Shown: positions 45,986-54,653 of the stretch, piece after piece
Layout: the number at the start of each line of letters is the position of its first letter
Numbering within the stretch: position 1 is the stretch's first letter
DNA from: Agarivorans litoreus
Lineage (GTDB): Bacteria > Pseudomonadota > Gammaproteobacteria > Enterobacterales > Celerinatantimonadaceae
NCBI RefSeq assembly: GCF_019649015.1
Contig: NZ_BLPI01000001.1
Coordinates: forward strand, 3,901,001-3,965,000
Direction of reading: 5' to 3'
DNA length: 64,000 nt
Position numbers and translations under genes: made by a program
The notes under the pieces: generated by a model
Told to the model about the DNA's origin: nothing
The model's input: only the letters and a program-made list of their open reading frames with translations
Database searches by the model: none

Positions 45986-46138
45986 GTAAATTCCTAGATA
46001 AAACGTAGAAGGCTAATCTGTTATGATACGCATCAAGGAGACCTTGTTCGGTCTATGGTACACACTATACACCTGATTTCGCTTTGGTTTAGATTGAAGA
46101 GTTATAACTAAGGCAGATTGTAAAAGAAAGGAAAATAG

Positions 46139-46423
46139 ATGAAAACTAAGTTAGAAGAATCTAAAACTTGTTGTTGTGTTGATGTTGGTGCGGTTATCGA
46201 TGGCGAAGAATGTACTGCACAAGTTGAAGAAGTGTTTGCCGAGCAACAACAAGCTGAAACCCGTTTAAACGCTTTAGTAGACAAAGCTCGCAAGGCAGAA
46301 TCTGATCCTTGTGAGATTAGCAGTGAAATTACTGCTGTTGAGGTCGGCGTTAAACTGGTAGCTTCATTTACGTTTTGCTGCCAAGCAGAAAGCCTAATCT
46401 TTCAATTAGGCTTAAACCGCTAG
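46139..46423 (+). CDS. yfcZ: YfcZ/YiiS family protein (DUF406)
   Basis: The 94-residue soluble protein has KTCCCVDVGAVIDGEECTAQVEEVFA, KARKAESDPCEI and a C-terminal FTFCCQAESLIFQLGL, all matching E. coli YfcZ. Function is unknown; in E. coli it lies between fadL and fadI. The conserved Cys cluster may bind metal (inference). AAGGA precedes the ATG. A 9-base-pair hairpin without T run (AAGCCTAAT/ATTAGGCTT, 46390-46413) lies in its 3' end. Confidence 0.92.
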   Translation: MKTKLEESKTCCCVDVGAVIDGEECTAQVEEVFAEQQQAETRLNALVDKARKAESDPCEISSEITAVEVGVKLVASFTFCCQAESLIFQLGLNR

Positions 46424-46440
46424 GCTGCATTTTATATTCT

Positions 46441-48030
46441 TTATGGATTGAGCGAGGAGAGCCCTTCTTCTTGCTCTTTTTTGCCTTGGTCTTGCTTCTT
46501 TAGCGCTTGGCATTGCTTGAAAAACGCGAGTAGATCAAAGCCTGTTTTATCATCGCTAGCCCAGTTTGCGGCGCTAATTTCTTTATGCAGGGCGGCAAAG
46601 CTGCTAGTTGGCTGCTGTTTATTTATCCACTTAGCTAATGCTTGCTCAGCTTGCAGCTTTTGGCCAGCTTTACAGGCCAAAGCAAACTGCGCCCAATAGT
46701 CATCATCTAAGGGCACTGCGCTAGCAGCCGCCGTTAATTGAGCCTCGTGCTTGGCATTGCTTTTTTTAGGTTTTATCACCCATACCAACAACGCTAGGGT
46801 AATTATCCATGCGAGGGCAAAAAACCACGTCCACATTGAGGTGCGAGGTTTTTCTTGTACTTCAGGGAGAACTGGCTGATTGCTCGGTAATGATTGCAAT
46901 TGCTGATTTACCGGAGCTGCCACTACGGTAATGGTTCGCGGTGCTATATCGGCGCTGGCTTGTTGATCTTTGCTTAAATCCCACCATGGTAGTGACCAGC
47001 CAGGGAGAGTAAGTTCGCCTTCGTTTACTGGTATCAATGCCACATTTAAACTGCGCTGCGCAAACACTATTCCATCTTTAACTATGGTGCGGTCTTGGTA
47101 AGCTTCTGGGTAAACCCGAAAATCTTCCCCGTAATCTATATCAATTTCAGGCAATTGATCTTCGGTTATTCCTGCAATGGTTAAGTTGATAATACGGGTG
47201 AAAGCTTGGCCTTGCTGGTAGTCACTTTGCAGTGGTTGAATCTCTTCATATAGCAATAAGTCATTAGAGGGCAGCCACGTACCCGGAAAACTAGCTGGTG
47301 GCGCTTTTACTTCCAAAGACAAGGTTTGCGCGGCTATGTCTACCGGCCTAGCACGGCGATTGATGTCGTTGGCTAAGCCGCTTAAACGCGGCCCTTTTAC
47401 TTCAAAGTCACCAGCTTTTTCCGGGGTGATTAACCAATGGCGGGTAAGGGTACGATAACGTTTGCCATCGATGATCTCTAAGTCTTGTTTATCTTCACCT
47501 AGCTTTTCTATTTTAGCGCCGAGCATGCTGGGCGCAATAATATTGGCTTGGTCGAGGCTATTAGCGACCCAAATCTTGGCGGTATAGGTTACTGGCTGGC
47601 CAATGTAAACCTCAGCATTGTCCAAGCTTACTTCCATACGTACCTGATCTTTACTCGGTTCTATGGCCTCGATGGTTTTGGCTGTGAGTTGAATGGGCGT
47701 GGTGTTCTGTCCACCAATGTTAAAGCTGGGAATAAGGTAATTACCTTCTTCACGCACCAATAAGGTAGTGGTCCAGCGAGTCTGAGTTGATGATTTACCA
47801 TTTATACTGGTGTGTTGACGGCTGGTAGAAGTGCTGCCAACCACAAATTTTTGCCTTAGCAGTACCGATGAATCAAATTCACTGGCTGCTAAGGTATCGT
47901 CAGCCACTATTTCTAAGGTAAAGGCTTGTCCAACGGCCACGGGATTTTGACTGACCGAAGCGGTAACTTTAGTTGTGGCATAAGCATTAAAGTTAAGTAA
48001 AAGAATTAAAATTACACTAAGCGCTTTCAC
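46441..48030 (-). CDS. BatD-family protein
   Basis: The 529-residue protein has a signal peptide (KALSVILILLLNFNAYA), a series of beta-rich Ig-like regions (VTASVSQNPVAVGQAFTLEI, MEVSLDNAEVYIGQPVTYTAKI), one membrane segment near residue 400 (FFALAWIITLALLVWVI) and a cytoplasmic tail. This matches BatD of the Bacteroides aerotolerance (Bat) group. It is last in the MoxR-DUF58-BatABD operon, which is thought to act in envelope or oxidative stress, though mechanism is unclear. The start is immediately next to the batB stop. Confidence 0.9.
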   Translation of the reverse strand: MKALSVILILLLNFNAYATTKVTASVSQNPVAVGQAFTLEIVADDTLAASEFDSSVLLRQKFVVGSTSTSRQHTSINGKSSTQTRWTTTLLVREEGNYLIPSFNIGGQNTTPIQLTAKTIEAIEPSKDQVRMEVSLDNAEVYIGQPVTYTAKIWVANSLDQANIIAPSMLGAKIEKLGEDKQDLEIIDGKRYRTLTRHWLITPEKAGDFEVKGPRLSGLANDINRRARPVDIAAQTLSLEVKAPPASFPGTWLPSNDLLLYEEIQPLQSDYQQGQAFTRIINLTIAGITEDQLPEIDIDYGEDFRVYPEAYQDRTIVKDGIVFAQRSLNVALIPVNEGELTLPGWSLPWWDLSKDQQASADIAPRTITVVAAPVNQQLQSLPSNQPVLPEVQEKPRTSMWTWFFALAWIITLALLVWVIKPKKSNAKHEAQLTAAASAVPLDDDYWAQFALACKAGQKLQAEQALAKWINKQQPTSSFAALHKEISAANWASDDKTGFDLLAFFKQCQALKKQDQGKKEQEEGLSSLNP

Positions 48031-49767
48031 TTACCAGTTCTCCTGATTACTAGGCTGACGACGTCGTTTTTGATATTCAAGGTACATTTTATTGCGAAGT
48101 AGCAAACTCGGGTCGTTGGGCAGATCTTCAAGCCATTTTTGTAACTCTTCTTGGTCACTCGGTTCGCCTTGCGAGTTGTTGACTTGAGCACTTTGCTCAG
48201 GCTCTTGTTCTTCATTTGACGGTTCTTCGCTGGCTTGCGCCTGTTGTTGCTGTTCAGACTCTTGATCTTGTTCGGATTGTTGCTCAGAAGGCGTCTGTTG
48301 GTCTTGATTCTGTTCTGCTTCGGAATCGTCCTGCTGTTGGTCAGCTTGTTGCTGAGACGAATCTGACTCTGATTGCTGATCAGAATCGCTAGCATCTTGT
48401 TGCTCTGACTGTTGCTGGTTTTGCTGCTGTTGTTCTAACAGTTCTTCAACCAATTTTTTGTTGTGTTGCGCTGCAGGGAAGTCATTTTGTAATTCTAAGG
48501 CTTGCTCATAGGCTTCTATCGCTTGTTGATAATCGCCAAGTTGAGCTTGAGCATTTCCTTGGTTAAACCACCCATTGGCACTGCCATCTTGCGCAAACAG
48601 CGCTTGCGCCTCTTGGTAGTTCCCTGCTTTGTATAGAGCCGAAGCTTTCCAATTTGGATCGGTAAACAGCTCAGCAGCTTCGCCATAGCGTTCTTCTTCA
48701 AAAGCTTGTTGTGCTTGTTGAGCTTGATTTGTCCACACCGAGTTAGCCAGAGCGGGCTTCGGTAGGGCAAAAATACTAACACATAAACTAACTAGCAATA
48801 GCTCCGCGCGGCGCACGCTATTTAGTAGCATCAACAGAATAAAAGGCAGCAGATAAAAGCCAATATCTTTTCTCACCTGCGCTTGTTGGTTGCTTTGTTG
48901 TTCGCTATCAAAACTGCGGCTACGTAAGGAGCTCAGTTTCTCAATATCGCTATTATCAGCACTAATTAGCTGGCAAATACCGCCGGTGTTTTGGCAAAGT
49001 GGCAGGAAGTTATCTACTTCTAACTTGGCAATAACAATGCTGCCATATTGGTCTTTTAGCATGCTGCCATCTTCTAGAGGAATGGGTGCACCTTCTTCGG
49101 TGCCTAAGGCCAACATAGAAAAACGTAAATTATGTTGTTGCAAGCTACTTAAGCTTAACTGCATTTGCTGTTCTGTAAGTCCGTCCCCAATCACTACCAC
49201 ATCGCCTTGCGCGTAGCCGGCTTGTTTGATTAGTTCGGCAGCTTGCTCAATGGCAAGGTTAAGGGCTGAACCGTGAGCCGGCATTAACTCTGGTTTAAGG
49301 TGGGGAACCAAGTTGGCGAGTGTATTGGTATCGCTACTTAAGGGGCTAAGCACAAATGCGTCGCCCGCATAAGCAATAAGCGCGGTTTCACCATCTTTCC
49401 ATTGCTCGAGTAAATCTAATGCTTTGTACTTTGCCAGTTCAACTCTATCAGGTTTTACATCTCGCGCTCGCATCGAATAGGACATGTCCATAATTAACAC
49501 ACGGGCAGAACCTTCGCGGTAGAGTGGTACGTTGTCACTAATAATGCTTGGGCCACTTAAGGCGATTAGAATCAGAGCCAGTAAGCCGGCTAAAGACCAT
49601 TGGGAGCGTTTGCTTTGTTTTGGAAAGTCCACCAAATATTTCGCAATGCCAGGGCTAATTAGTTTGCTCCAAGCAGATTGCTCGCGCTGCTGCTTTTTAA
49701 ACAACAGCAGCAAGAAAAGTGGGCTAAGCAATAGCCATTCCGGACGCAATAAGCTTATATCAAACAT
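48031..49767 (-). CDS. VWA-TPR protein (BatB-BatC fusion)
   Basis: The 578-residue protein has N-terminal membrane segments, a von Willebrand A domain with MIDAS motif DMSYSM (DxSxS) near residue 94, and membrane helices around residues 306-340. A TPR region follows (YGEAAELFTD, ALYKAGNYQEAQALF, YQQAIEAYEQALEL). The last 130 residues are low-complexity, very rich in Gln, Ser, Asp and Glu. BatB (VWA) and BatC (TPR) are separate proteins in Bacteroides; a fused form is common in gammaproteobacteria. It overlaps batA by 8 bases. Confidence 0.9.
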   Translation of the reverse strand: MFDISLLRPEWLLLSPLFLLLLFKKQQREQSAWSKLISPGIAKYLVDFPKQSKRSQWSLAGLLALILIALSGPSIISDNVPLYREGSARVLIMDMSYSMRARDVKPDRVELAKYKALDLLEQWKDGETALIAYAGDAFVLSPLSSDTNTLANLVPHLKPELMPAHGSALNLAIEQAAELIKQAGYAQGDVVVIGDGLTEQQMQLSLSSLQQHNLRFSMLALGTEEGAPIPLEDGSMLKDQYGSIVIAKLEVDNFLPLCQNTGGICQLISADNSDIEKLSSLRSRSFDSEQQSNQQAQVRKDIGFYLLPFILLMLLNSVRRAELLLVSLCVSIFALPKPALANSVWTNQAQQAQQAFEEERYGEAAELFTDPNWKASALYKAGNYQEAQALFAQDGSANGWFNQGNAQAQLGDYQQAIEAYEQALELQNDFPAAQHNKKLVEELLEQQQQNQQQSEQQDASDSDQQSESDSSQQQADQQQDDSEAEQNQDQQTPSEQQSEQDQESEQQQQAQASEEPSNEEQEPEQSAQVNNSQGEPSDQEELQKWLEDLPNDPSLLLRNKMYLEYQKRRRQPSNQENW

Positions 49768-50764
49768 TGCTTGCCTCCTGATTAAAACGGCGCATTAGCA
49801 TCGGGCTGGCTAAACTTGCCACTAACAACAAAGTTGCTAAAGCCAAAGGCCAATAATATAACTCGTATTGCGGGCGGTAGAATTGCTGAGCCTCTGAGAT
49901 TGGGTTTAAGGCATTTATCTCTTGGTAAATTTTCGAAAGATCTTCGGTGCTGCGTGCTCGGTAATATTGACCACCAGTCATTTCAGCTATTTTTATCAAT
50001 GCGCCTTCGTCTAAATCTTGCGAGGGGTTTATCTTACGTGCGCCAAATAAAGTTTGTTGATAAAGCTCGTCGGCACCCACACCAATGGTGTAAATCACCA
50101 CTTGATTCTTGGCTGCCATTTCTGCCGCTTGCATTGGATCAACCGAGCCGGAAGTATTTTGGCCATCGGTAAGTAGAATAAGGATCCGCTGTTCTGCTGG
50201 GTGGTTCATTAATTGTTTAATGCCTAGACCAATGCCTTCACCAATCGCGGTTCTGTCGCCAACTAAACCGTGTACTAGCTCTTTTACTTGAATTAGCAAA
50301 CTGTCTAAATCAAAGCTTAGTGGGCTGGCTAAATAGGCATGGTCGGCAAATAAAATCATGCCTAAACGGTCGCCGCGACGTTGTTCAATAAATTCGCTGA
50401 GCAAAAACTTAAGGGCTGTTAGTCGGTCAACGGCTTCACCATCAAGTTGCATATCTTTGATTTGCATACTGCCCGACATATCAACTGATAATAATAAATC
50501 GCGGCCTTGCTCATTTAAGCCTTGCACTTCATCATCTAGCCATACTGGACGCGCTAATGCAGTAATGCACAAAATCCAAACTAACCATTTAAGGCCAATT
50601 TTTAGTGGGCTATTGGTTTTTTCCAAAGCAGCTTGTTGTTGGGTAAAAGGCAAGCTGCTGTTTAACAAGACTTCGCTTTGTTGTTGCTTGGCTTGGCTGA
50701 ATTTTTCTACCAGCCAAAGCACAGGAATAAGCACAAATACGTAAGGCCAGACAAACTCAAACAT
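49760..50764 (-). CDS. VWA domain protein BatA
   Basis: The 334-residue protein has membrane segments at both ends (WPYVFVLIPVLWLVE, and WPLALATLLLVASLASP) around a von Willebrand A domain. The metal site is complete: DMSGSM (DxSxS), the threonine in GDRTAIGEGIG and LLTDGQNTSGS. It presumably works with the following VWA-TPR protein in the inner membrane, facing the periplasm. The gene overlaps both neighbours by 8 bases, indicating translational coupling along the operon. Confidence 0.92.
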   Translation of the reverse strand: MFEFVWPYVFVLIPVLWLVEKFSQAKQQQSEVLLNSSLPFTQQQAALEKTNSPLKIGLKWLVWILCITALARPVWLDDEVQGLNEQGRDLLLSVDMSGSMQIKDMQLDGEAVDRLTALKFLLSEFIEQRRGDRLGMILFADHAYLASPLSFDLDSLLIQVKELVHGLVGDRTAIGEGIGLGIKQLMNHPAEQRILILLTDGQNTSGSVDPMQAAEMAAKNQVVIYTIGVGADELYQQTLFGARKINPSQDLDEGALIKIAEMTGGQYYRARSTEDLSKIYQEINALNPISEAQQFYRPQYELYYWPLALATLLLVASLASPMLMRRFNQEASNV

Positions 50765-51302
50765 CGCTGCCTCCCTTATTTTTGCCGTTCAACTGTTGTT
50801 TGGTGTTTTGCTGATGCCTGCCAAAGCCAAATAAGCTGGCCATATTTAGCGGCGGTCTTAGCTGTTTAATCCACTGTTCGCCAAGTTGAATACATTGCTG
50901 GGCAGAATCCGATGGGGTAGCTGAGTACAAGGCTTGCTGCCAAGCATCTTCTAGCTCCGAGAATGCAGCTTGGTTTTTTCGTGAAGTACTGTCTAAAAAG
51001 GCTAACCACGCTTGACCATTTAGCGAAGCGACTTGTTGGCGCGGGTAATAGCTCAAGGCCAAGCGCTTCATTAATACGTTGAGCTCTGCCAAGGTGGCTG
51101 GTTGTTGCTTGAGCTTAAGTAATGCTTCACGTCGCGGTTTATCTAAATACCAAAAACGCCAAGCTGCAAATAGCAGCAAGCTAAGTGAAAGTATGACCAG
51201 TACACCAAGTAGCCACCAACCAATGGCGGGTAGGCCGGTTTCATAAGTTGTGGGTAAAATGATGTCTTTTAAATTAACTAGAGGATTAGTTTGCTCAGGC
51301 AT
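50757..51302 (-). CDS. DUF4381 membrane protein of the Bat operon
   Basis: The 181-residue protein begins with a short segment LVNLKDIILPTTYETGLPAIGWWLL, then a single membrane helix (WLLGVLVILSLSLLLFAAW), then a cytoplasmic helical domain with LLKLKQQPATLAELNVLMKRLAL and VASLNGQAWLAFLD. This is the DUF4381 pattern, found only in MoxR/DUF58/VWA operons. Its role is not known. It overlaps the DUF58 gene by 8 bases. Confidence 0.87.
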   Translation of the reverse strand: MPEQTNPLVNLKDIILPTTYETGLPAIGWWLLGVLVILSLSLLLFAAWRFWYLDKPRREALLKLKQQPATLAELNVLMKRLALSYYPRQQVASLNGQAWLAFLDSTSRKNQAAFSELEDAWQQALYSATPSDSAQQCIQLGEQWIKQLRPPLNMASLFGFGRHQQNTKQQLNGKNKGGSDV

Positions 51303-52209
51303 AGTCCTGCCACTCTAAGGCTGTTGAAAAATGCTGATGAGGAATGCGAGCTTGTTGCAGCATTTGCTCAATCTGTTGTTGGCGCTGATTGGCCAAACGT
51401 TTAAATTGCTGCCTAAATGCTTTGTTATCTGGCTGCAAATATCCCTCGCTATTGCCGTTGCTTACTTGCAGTTGCATTGCGGTATGCGCTTTGGGCAGTT
51501 GTTGCTCCAAAGGATCGCTAATTTGCCAAGCAAACACTTGGTTATGGCTAGCTAAGCGCTGTAAATGCAAGGAGGCTGCTTTGTCAAAATGGTAAAAGTC
51601 GCTAATTAAATGCACTTGGTAGCCGGTTTTTACTAACTGACATAAAGTCTCAAGATTGTGAGTTGGCGATGGGTCTTGCAGTTGCTGCTCACTTAAGGCT
51701 GCAAATTGTTGATTGTGCACATCAACGATGCTTTGTAGCTGGGCTAACCAATGGGTTTTACTGGCTGCTGGTTTTTGGTTGTGCGCTTGCTCACCTAAAT
51801 GCAGAGTTAAGGCCACGCGCTCACCCAGTTGTTGAGCATTCCAACCTAAACAGGCCGCCAGCTCACTCGCGAATACCGACTTAAGTTTGTCACCGCTGCC
51901 AAAATACATGGAGTGTGATAAATCAAGAAAGATAAACACCGGATGCTCGCGGTCTTCTCTAAACAACTTGGTATGAGTTTTACCGGTACGCGCAGTTACC
52001 CGCCAGTCGATGCAACGAATGTCATCTCCTGGTTGATAATGACGCACTTCGTCAAACTCCATGCCTCGCCCACGAACTTTGCTTAAGCGATTTCCATGAC
52101 GGCTACTACTCACTTGACGCCAAGGAGGCATGTTTAAATGAATAGCACGCGCTTCAATCAACTGTTCAATCTGTAAACTTACCGGCGATTGGCGACTAAT
52201 GGTATCCAT
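51295..52209 (-). CDS. DUF58 domain protein
   Basis: The 304-residue soluble protein contains the DUF58 hallmark RHYQPGDDIRCIDWRVTARTGK and a degenerate VWA-like domain with FIFLDLSHSMYFGSG. DUF58 proteins are co-encoded with MoxR ATPases and may be their substrates or adaptors. The start overlaps the moxR stop (TAATG). Confidence 0.92.
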   Translation of the reverse strand: MDTISRQSPVSLQIEQLIEARAIHLNMPPWRQVSSSRHGNRLSKVRGRGMEFDEVRHYQPGDDIRCIDWRVTARTGKTHTKLFREDREHPVFIFLDLSHSMYFGSGDKLKSVFASELAACLGWNAQQLGERVALTLHLGEQAHNQKPAASKTHWLAQLQSIVDVHNQQFAALSEQQLQDPSPTHNLETLCQLVKTGYQVHLISDFYHFDKAASLHLQRLASHNQVFAWQISDPLEQQLPKAHTAMQLQVSNGNSEGYLQPDNKAFRQQFKRLANQRQQQIEQMLQQARIPHQHFSTALEWQDYA

Positions 52210-53165
52210 TAGGCAAAAGCCACCAATTCAAGTAAACGTTGGATAACCGCATCGGCTTGAATCCCTTTGGCTTGTGCTTGGTAGCTAAGCAATAAGCGAT
52301 GGCGTAATACCGGATAAGCCAATTGTTGGATATCTTCTGGGCTAACAAAGTCTCGACCATCAAGCCAAGCTTTGGCGCGAGCGGCACGGGCTAATGAAAT
52401 GCTGGCACGTGGGCTTGCACCAAACTCTAACCACTGACTAAATTCGTCGGTGTAGCGCTCTGGTTGGCGAGTAGCTACCACTAAATCAACGATATATTGG
52501 TTAAGCTGAGGTGCGATGTGAACTTCCATAATCGCTCGGCGCAGGGCAAATAATTTTTGTTGAGTGAGCGGTTCTGGCTGACGTAAGTGCACTTGTTTGG
52601 CTTCACGTTCAGTAAGCTGCAGAATTTTGAGTTCGTTTTCTGCATCAGGGTAGTTCAAACACAGCTTGAACATAAAGCGGTCTAGTTGCGCTTCTGGAAG
52701 TGGGTAAGTACCTTCTTGCTCAATCGGGTTTTGCGTGGCCATTACCATAAAGAGCTTGGGTAGCTGGTAACTTTTACTGCCTACGGTGATTTGCTGCTCG
52801 GCCATGGCTTCCAGTAAAGCCGATTGCACTTTAGCAGGGGCACGGTTAATTTCGTCCGCCAATACTAAGTTGTGAAAAATAGGCCCTTTCTGAAAGCTAA
52901 AGCTGGCAGTCTCTGGGTGAAACACATCGGTACCGGTTAAATCTGCAGGCAATAAGTCTGGGGTGAACTGGACTCGATGAAAATCACCTTCTATACATTC
53001 CGATAGTGCTTTTACCGCTCGGGTCTTAGCAAGGCCTGGAGGTCCCTCTACTAATATGTGCCCGTCGGCCAATAAAGCGATAAGTAATTGATTAATAAAT
53101 TCAGTTTGGCCAACTATGCTTTGGTTAAGGTAATCTCTAATGGCCGATAGTGTGTTGTTACTCAT
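52209..53165 (-). CDS. MoxR-family AAA+ ATPase
   Basis: The 318-residue ATPase has IVGQTEFINQLLIALLADGHILVEGPPGLAKT (Walker A GPPGLAKT), the FTPDLLPADLTG loop, VLADEINRAPAKVQSALLEAM (Walker B) and MATQNPIEQEGTYPLPEAQLDRF (sensor 1), all MoxR signatures. It is thought to act as a chaperone that loads metal into or remodels the VWA proteins of its operon. ATG at 53165 has GAGGA five bases upstream and is chosen over two ATGs further up. It heads the operon, divergent from fadI. Confidence 0.93.
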   Translation of the reverse strand: MSNNTLSAIRDYLNQSIVGQTEFINQLLIALLADGHILVEGPPGLAKTRAVKALSECIEGDFHRVQFTPDLLPADLTGTDVFHPETASFSFQKGPIFHNLVLADEINRAPAKVQSALLEAMAEQQITVGSKSYQLPKLFMVMATQNPIEQEGTYPLPEAQLDRFMFKLCLNYPDAENELKILQLTEREAKQVHLRQPEPLTQQKLFALRRAIMEVHIAPQLNQYIVDLVVATRQPERYTDEFSQWLEFGASPRASISLARAARAKAWLDGRDFVSPEDIQQLAYPVLRHRLLLSYQAQAKGIQADAVIQRLLELVAFA

Positions 53166-53307
53166 TTGATCCTCTGAATTGTTCATCGCATGCGGATGAT
53201 AAAACACTCTTCTGTTAGGCTCAAAAAATTTCCTTTAAATTTGACGGCTTACTACTAGTTTTAATCGCTTGTTTGAATTATGTGAAGAAATGGTTAATAT
53301 AAAGCTT

Positions 53308-53324
53308 ATGAGGTCTGACCTCTT
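53308..53324 (+). promoter_or_regulatory. FadR-like operator in front of fadIJ
   Basis: ATGAGGTCTGACCTCTT is a palindrome around GGTCTGACC and matches the FadR consensus core GGTCNGACC. It ends 21 bases before fadI. A possible promoter (TTGAAT at 53273, TAATAT at 53295) would put the operator on the transcription start, so FadR bound there would repress. Confidence 0.75.
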
Positions 53325-53345
53325 AACTCGTTAAGGATAAATTGA

Positions 53346-54653
53346 ATGCACCAACAACAATCTTTACAAACGGCGAATGGCGCACGCATAGCAGTAGTTG
53401 CGGGTTTGCGTACGCCATTTGCGCGTCAAGCTACAGCCTATCATGATGTTCCAGCAGTAGACCTTGGGAAAATGGTGGTTAATGAATTAATTAAGCGTGT
53501 AGATCTAGACGTGAGAGAAATTCAACAACTGGTATTTGGTCAAGTGGTACAAATGCCTGCAGCGCCAAACATTGCCCGTGAAATTGTTTTGGGTACTCCA
53601 CTAGATGTATCTACCGATGCTTATAGTGTGTCTAGGGCTTGTGCTACTAGCTTTCAGGCAACGGTTAACGTGGTTGAGTCTATAATGGCTGGCACAATTG
53701 ATTGTGGTATTGCTGGTGGTGCTGATTCATCTTCAGTGTTACCTATTGGAGTGAGCAAAAAGTTAGCTCGCAGTTTACTTGAGCTATCTAAAGCCCGCAG
53801 TGCGGGGCAGCGTTGGAATATTATTAAAAAGCTAAGAATTAAAGACTTAGCGCCAGTTCCCCCAGCAGTTGCTGAGTACTCAACCGGTATTTCCATGGGG
53901 CAAACCGCTGAGCAAATGGCCAAAACGCATGGCATTAAACGCGCCGACCAAGACAAGTTAGCTGCACGTTCACACCGCTTAGCGCATCAAGCTTGGGAAG
54001 AAGGCAAGTTGGACGATGAAGTAATGACCGCTTACCCAGAGCCTTATAAAACCTTTATCAACCGTGACAATAACGTGCGCGGTGACTCAAGTGAAGAGAA
54101 ACTGGCCAAATTGAAACCGGTATTCGACCGCAAGCATGGTTCGGTAACTGCCGCTAACGCAACACCGCTTACCGATGGTGCCGCCGCGGTGTTGCTGATG
54201 CGAGAAGACAAAGCCAAAGAGCAAGGTTTACCTATTCTAGGTTACATCAAGAGTTATGCCTTTGCTGGCATCGACGTGTGGGAAGACATGTTAATGGGGC
54301 CTTCTTACGCCACCCCAATTGCTTTAGACCGCGCAGGTATTGGTTTGCAAGACTTGGACTTAATTGAAATGCACGAAGCCTTTGCAGCTCAAACGCTAGC
54401 GAACGTTAAAATGTTTGCCAGTGACGAATTTGCTAAGTCTATTGGTCGAGATAAAGCCTTGGGTGAAATTGACATGGAGAAGTTTAACGTAATGGGTAGC
54501 TCAATTGCTTATGGTCACCCCTTTGCCGCCACTGGTGCGCGAATGATTACGCAAATGCTTAACGAGCTTCGTCGTCGCGGTGGTGGTTTAGGTTTAACCA
54601 CTGCTTGTGCGGCAGGTGGTTTGGGCGCGGCAATGGTTTTGGAGGTTGAATAA
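53346..54653 (+). CDS. fadI: 3-ketoacyl-CoA thiolase FadI
   Basis: FadI is the beta subunit of the fatty acid oxidation complex and cleaves 3-ketoacyl-CoA with CoA. The 435-residue thiolase has nucleophile Cys99 in [10 protein letters not shown], the [18 protein letters not shown] block with the catalytic His, and the final [17 protein letters not shown] with the second Cys. Length matches the FadI/anaerobic type, longer than FadA. TTAAGGA precedes the ATG. The stop overlaps the fadJ start. Confidence 0.96.
   Translation: MHQQQSLQTANGARIAVVAGLRTPFARQATAYHDVPAVDLGKMVVNELIKRVDLDVREIQQLVFGQVVQMPAAPNIAREIVLGTPLDVSTDAYSVSRACATSFQATVNVVESIMAGTIDCGIAGGADSSSVLPIGVSKKLARSLLELSKARSAGQRWNIIKKLRIKDLAPVPPAVAEYSTGISMGQTAEQMAKTHGIKRADQDKLAARSHRLAHQAWEEGKLDDEVMTAYPEPYKTFINRDNNVRGDSSEEKLAKLKPVFDRKHGSVTAANATPLTDGAAAVLLMREDKAKEQGLPILGYIKSYAFAGIDVWEDMLMGPSYATPIALDRAGIGLQDLDLIEMHEAFAAQTLANVKMFASDEFAKSIGRDKALGEIDMEKFNVMGSSIAYGHPFAATGARMITQMLNELRRRGGGLGLTTACAAGGLGAAMVLEVE

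Noticed and set aside
46390-46413. Hairpin AAGCCTAAT/ATTAGGCTT as a terminator of yfcZ
   Set aside because: It lies within the coding end of yfcZ and has no T run on either strand.
48190-48440. Repeated CTGTTG-like units that resemble a repeat array
   Set aside because: They are codons for a Gln/Ser/Glu-rich protein tail read from the minus strand; there are no constant repeats with unique spacers, so it is not CRISPR. The minus-strand frame at 48027-48395 is a shadow of the same tract.
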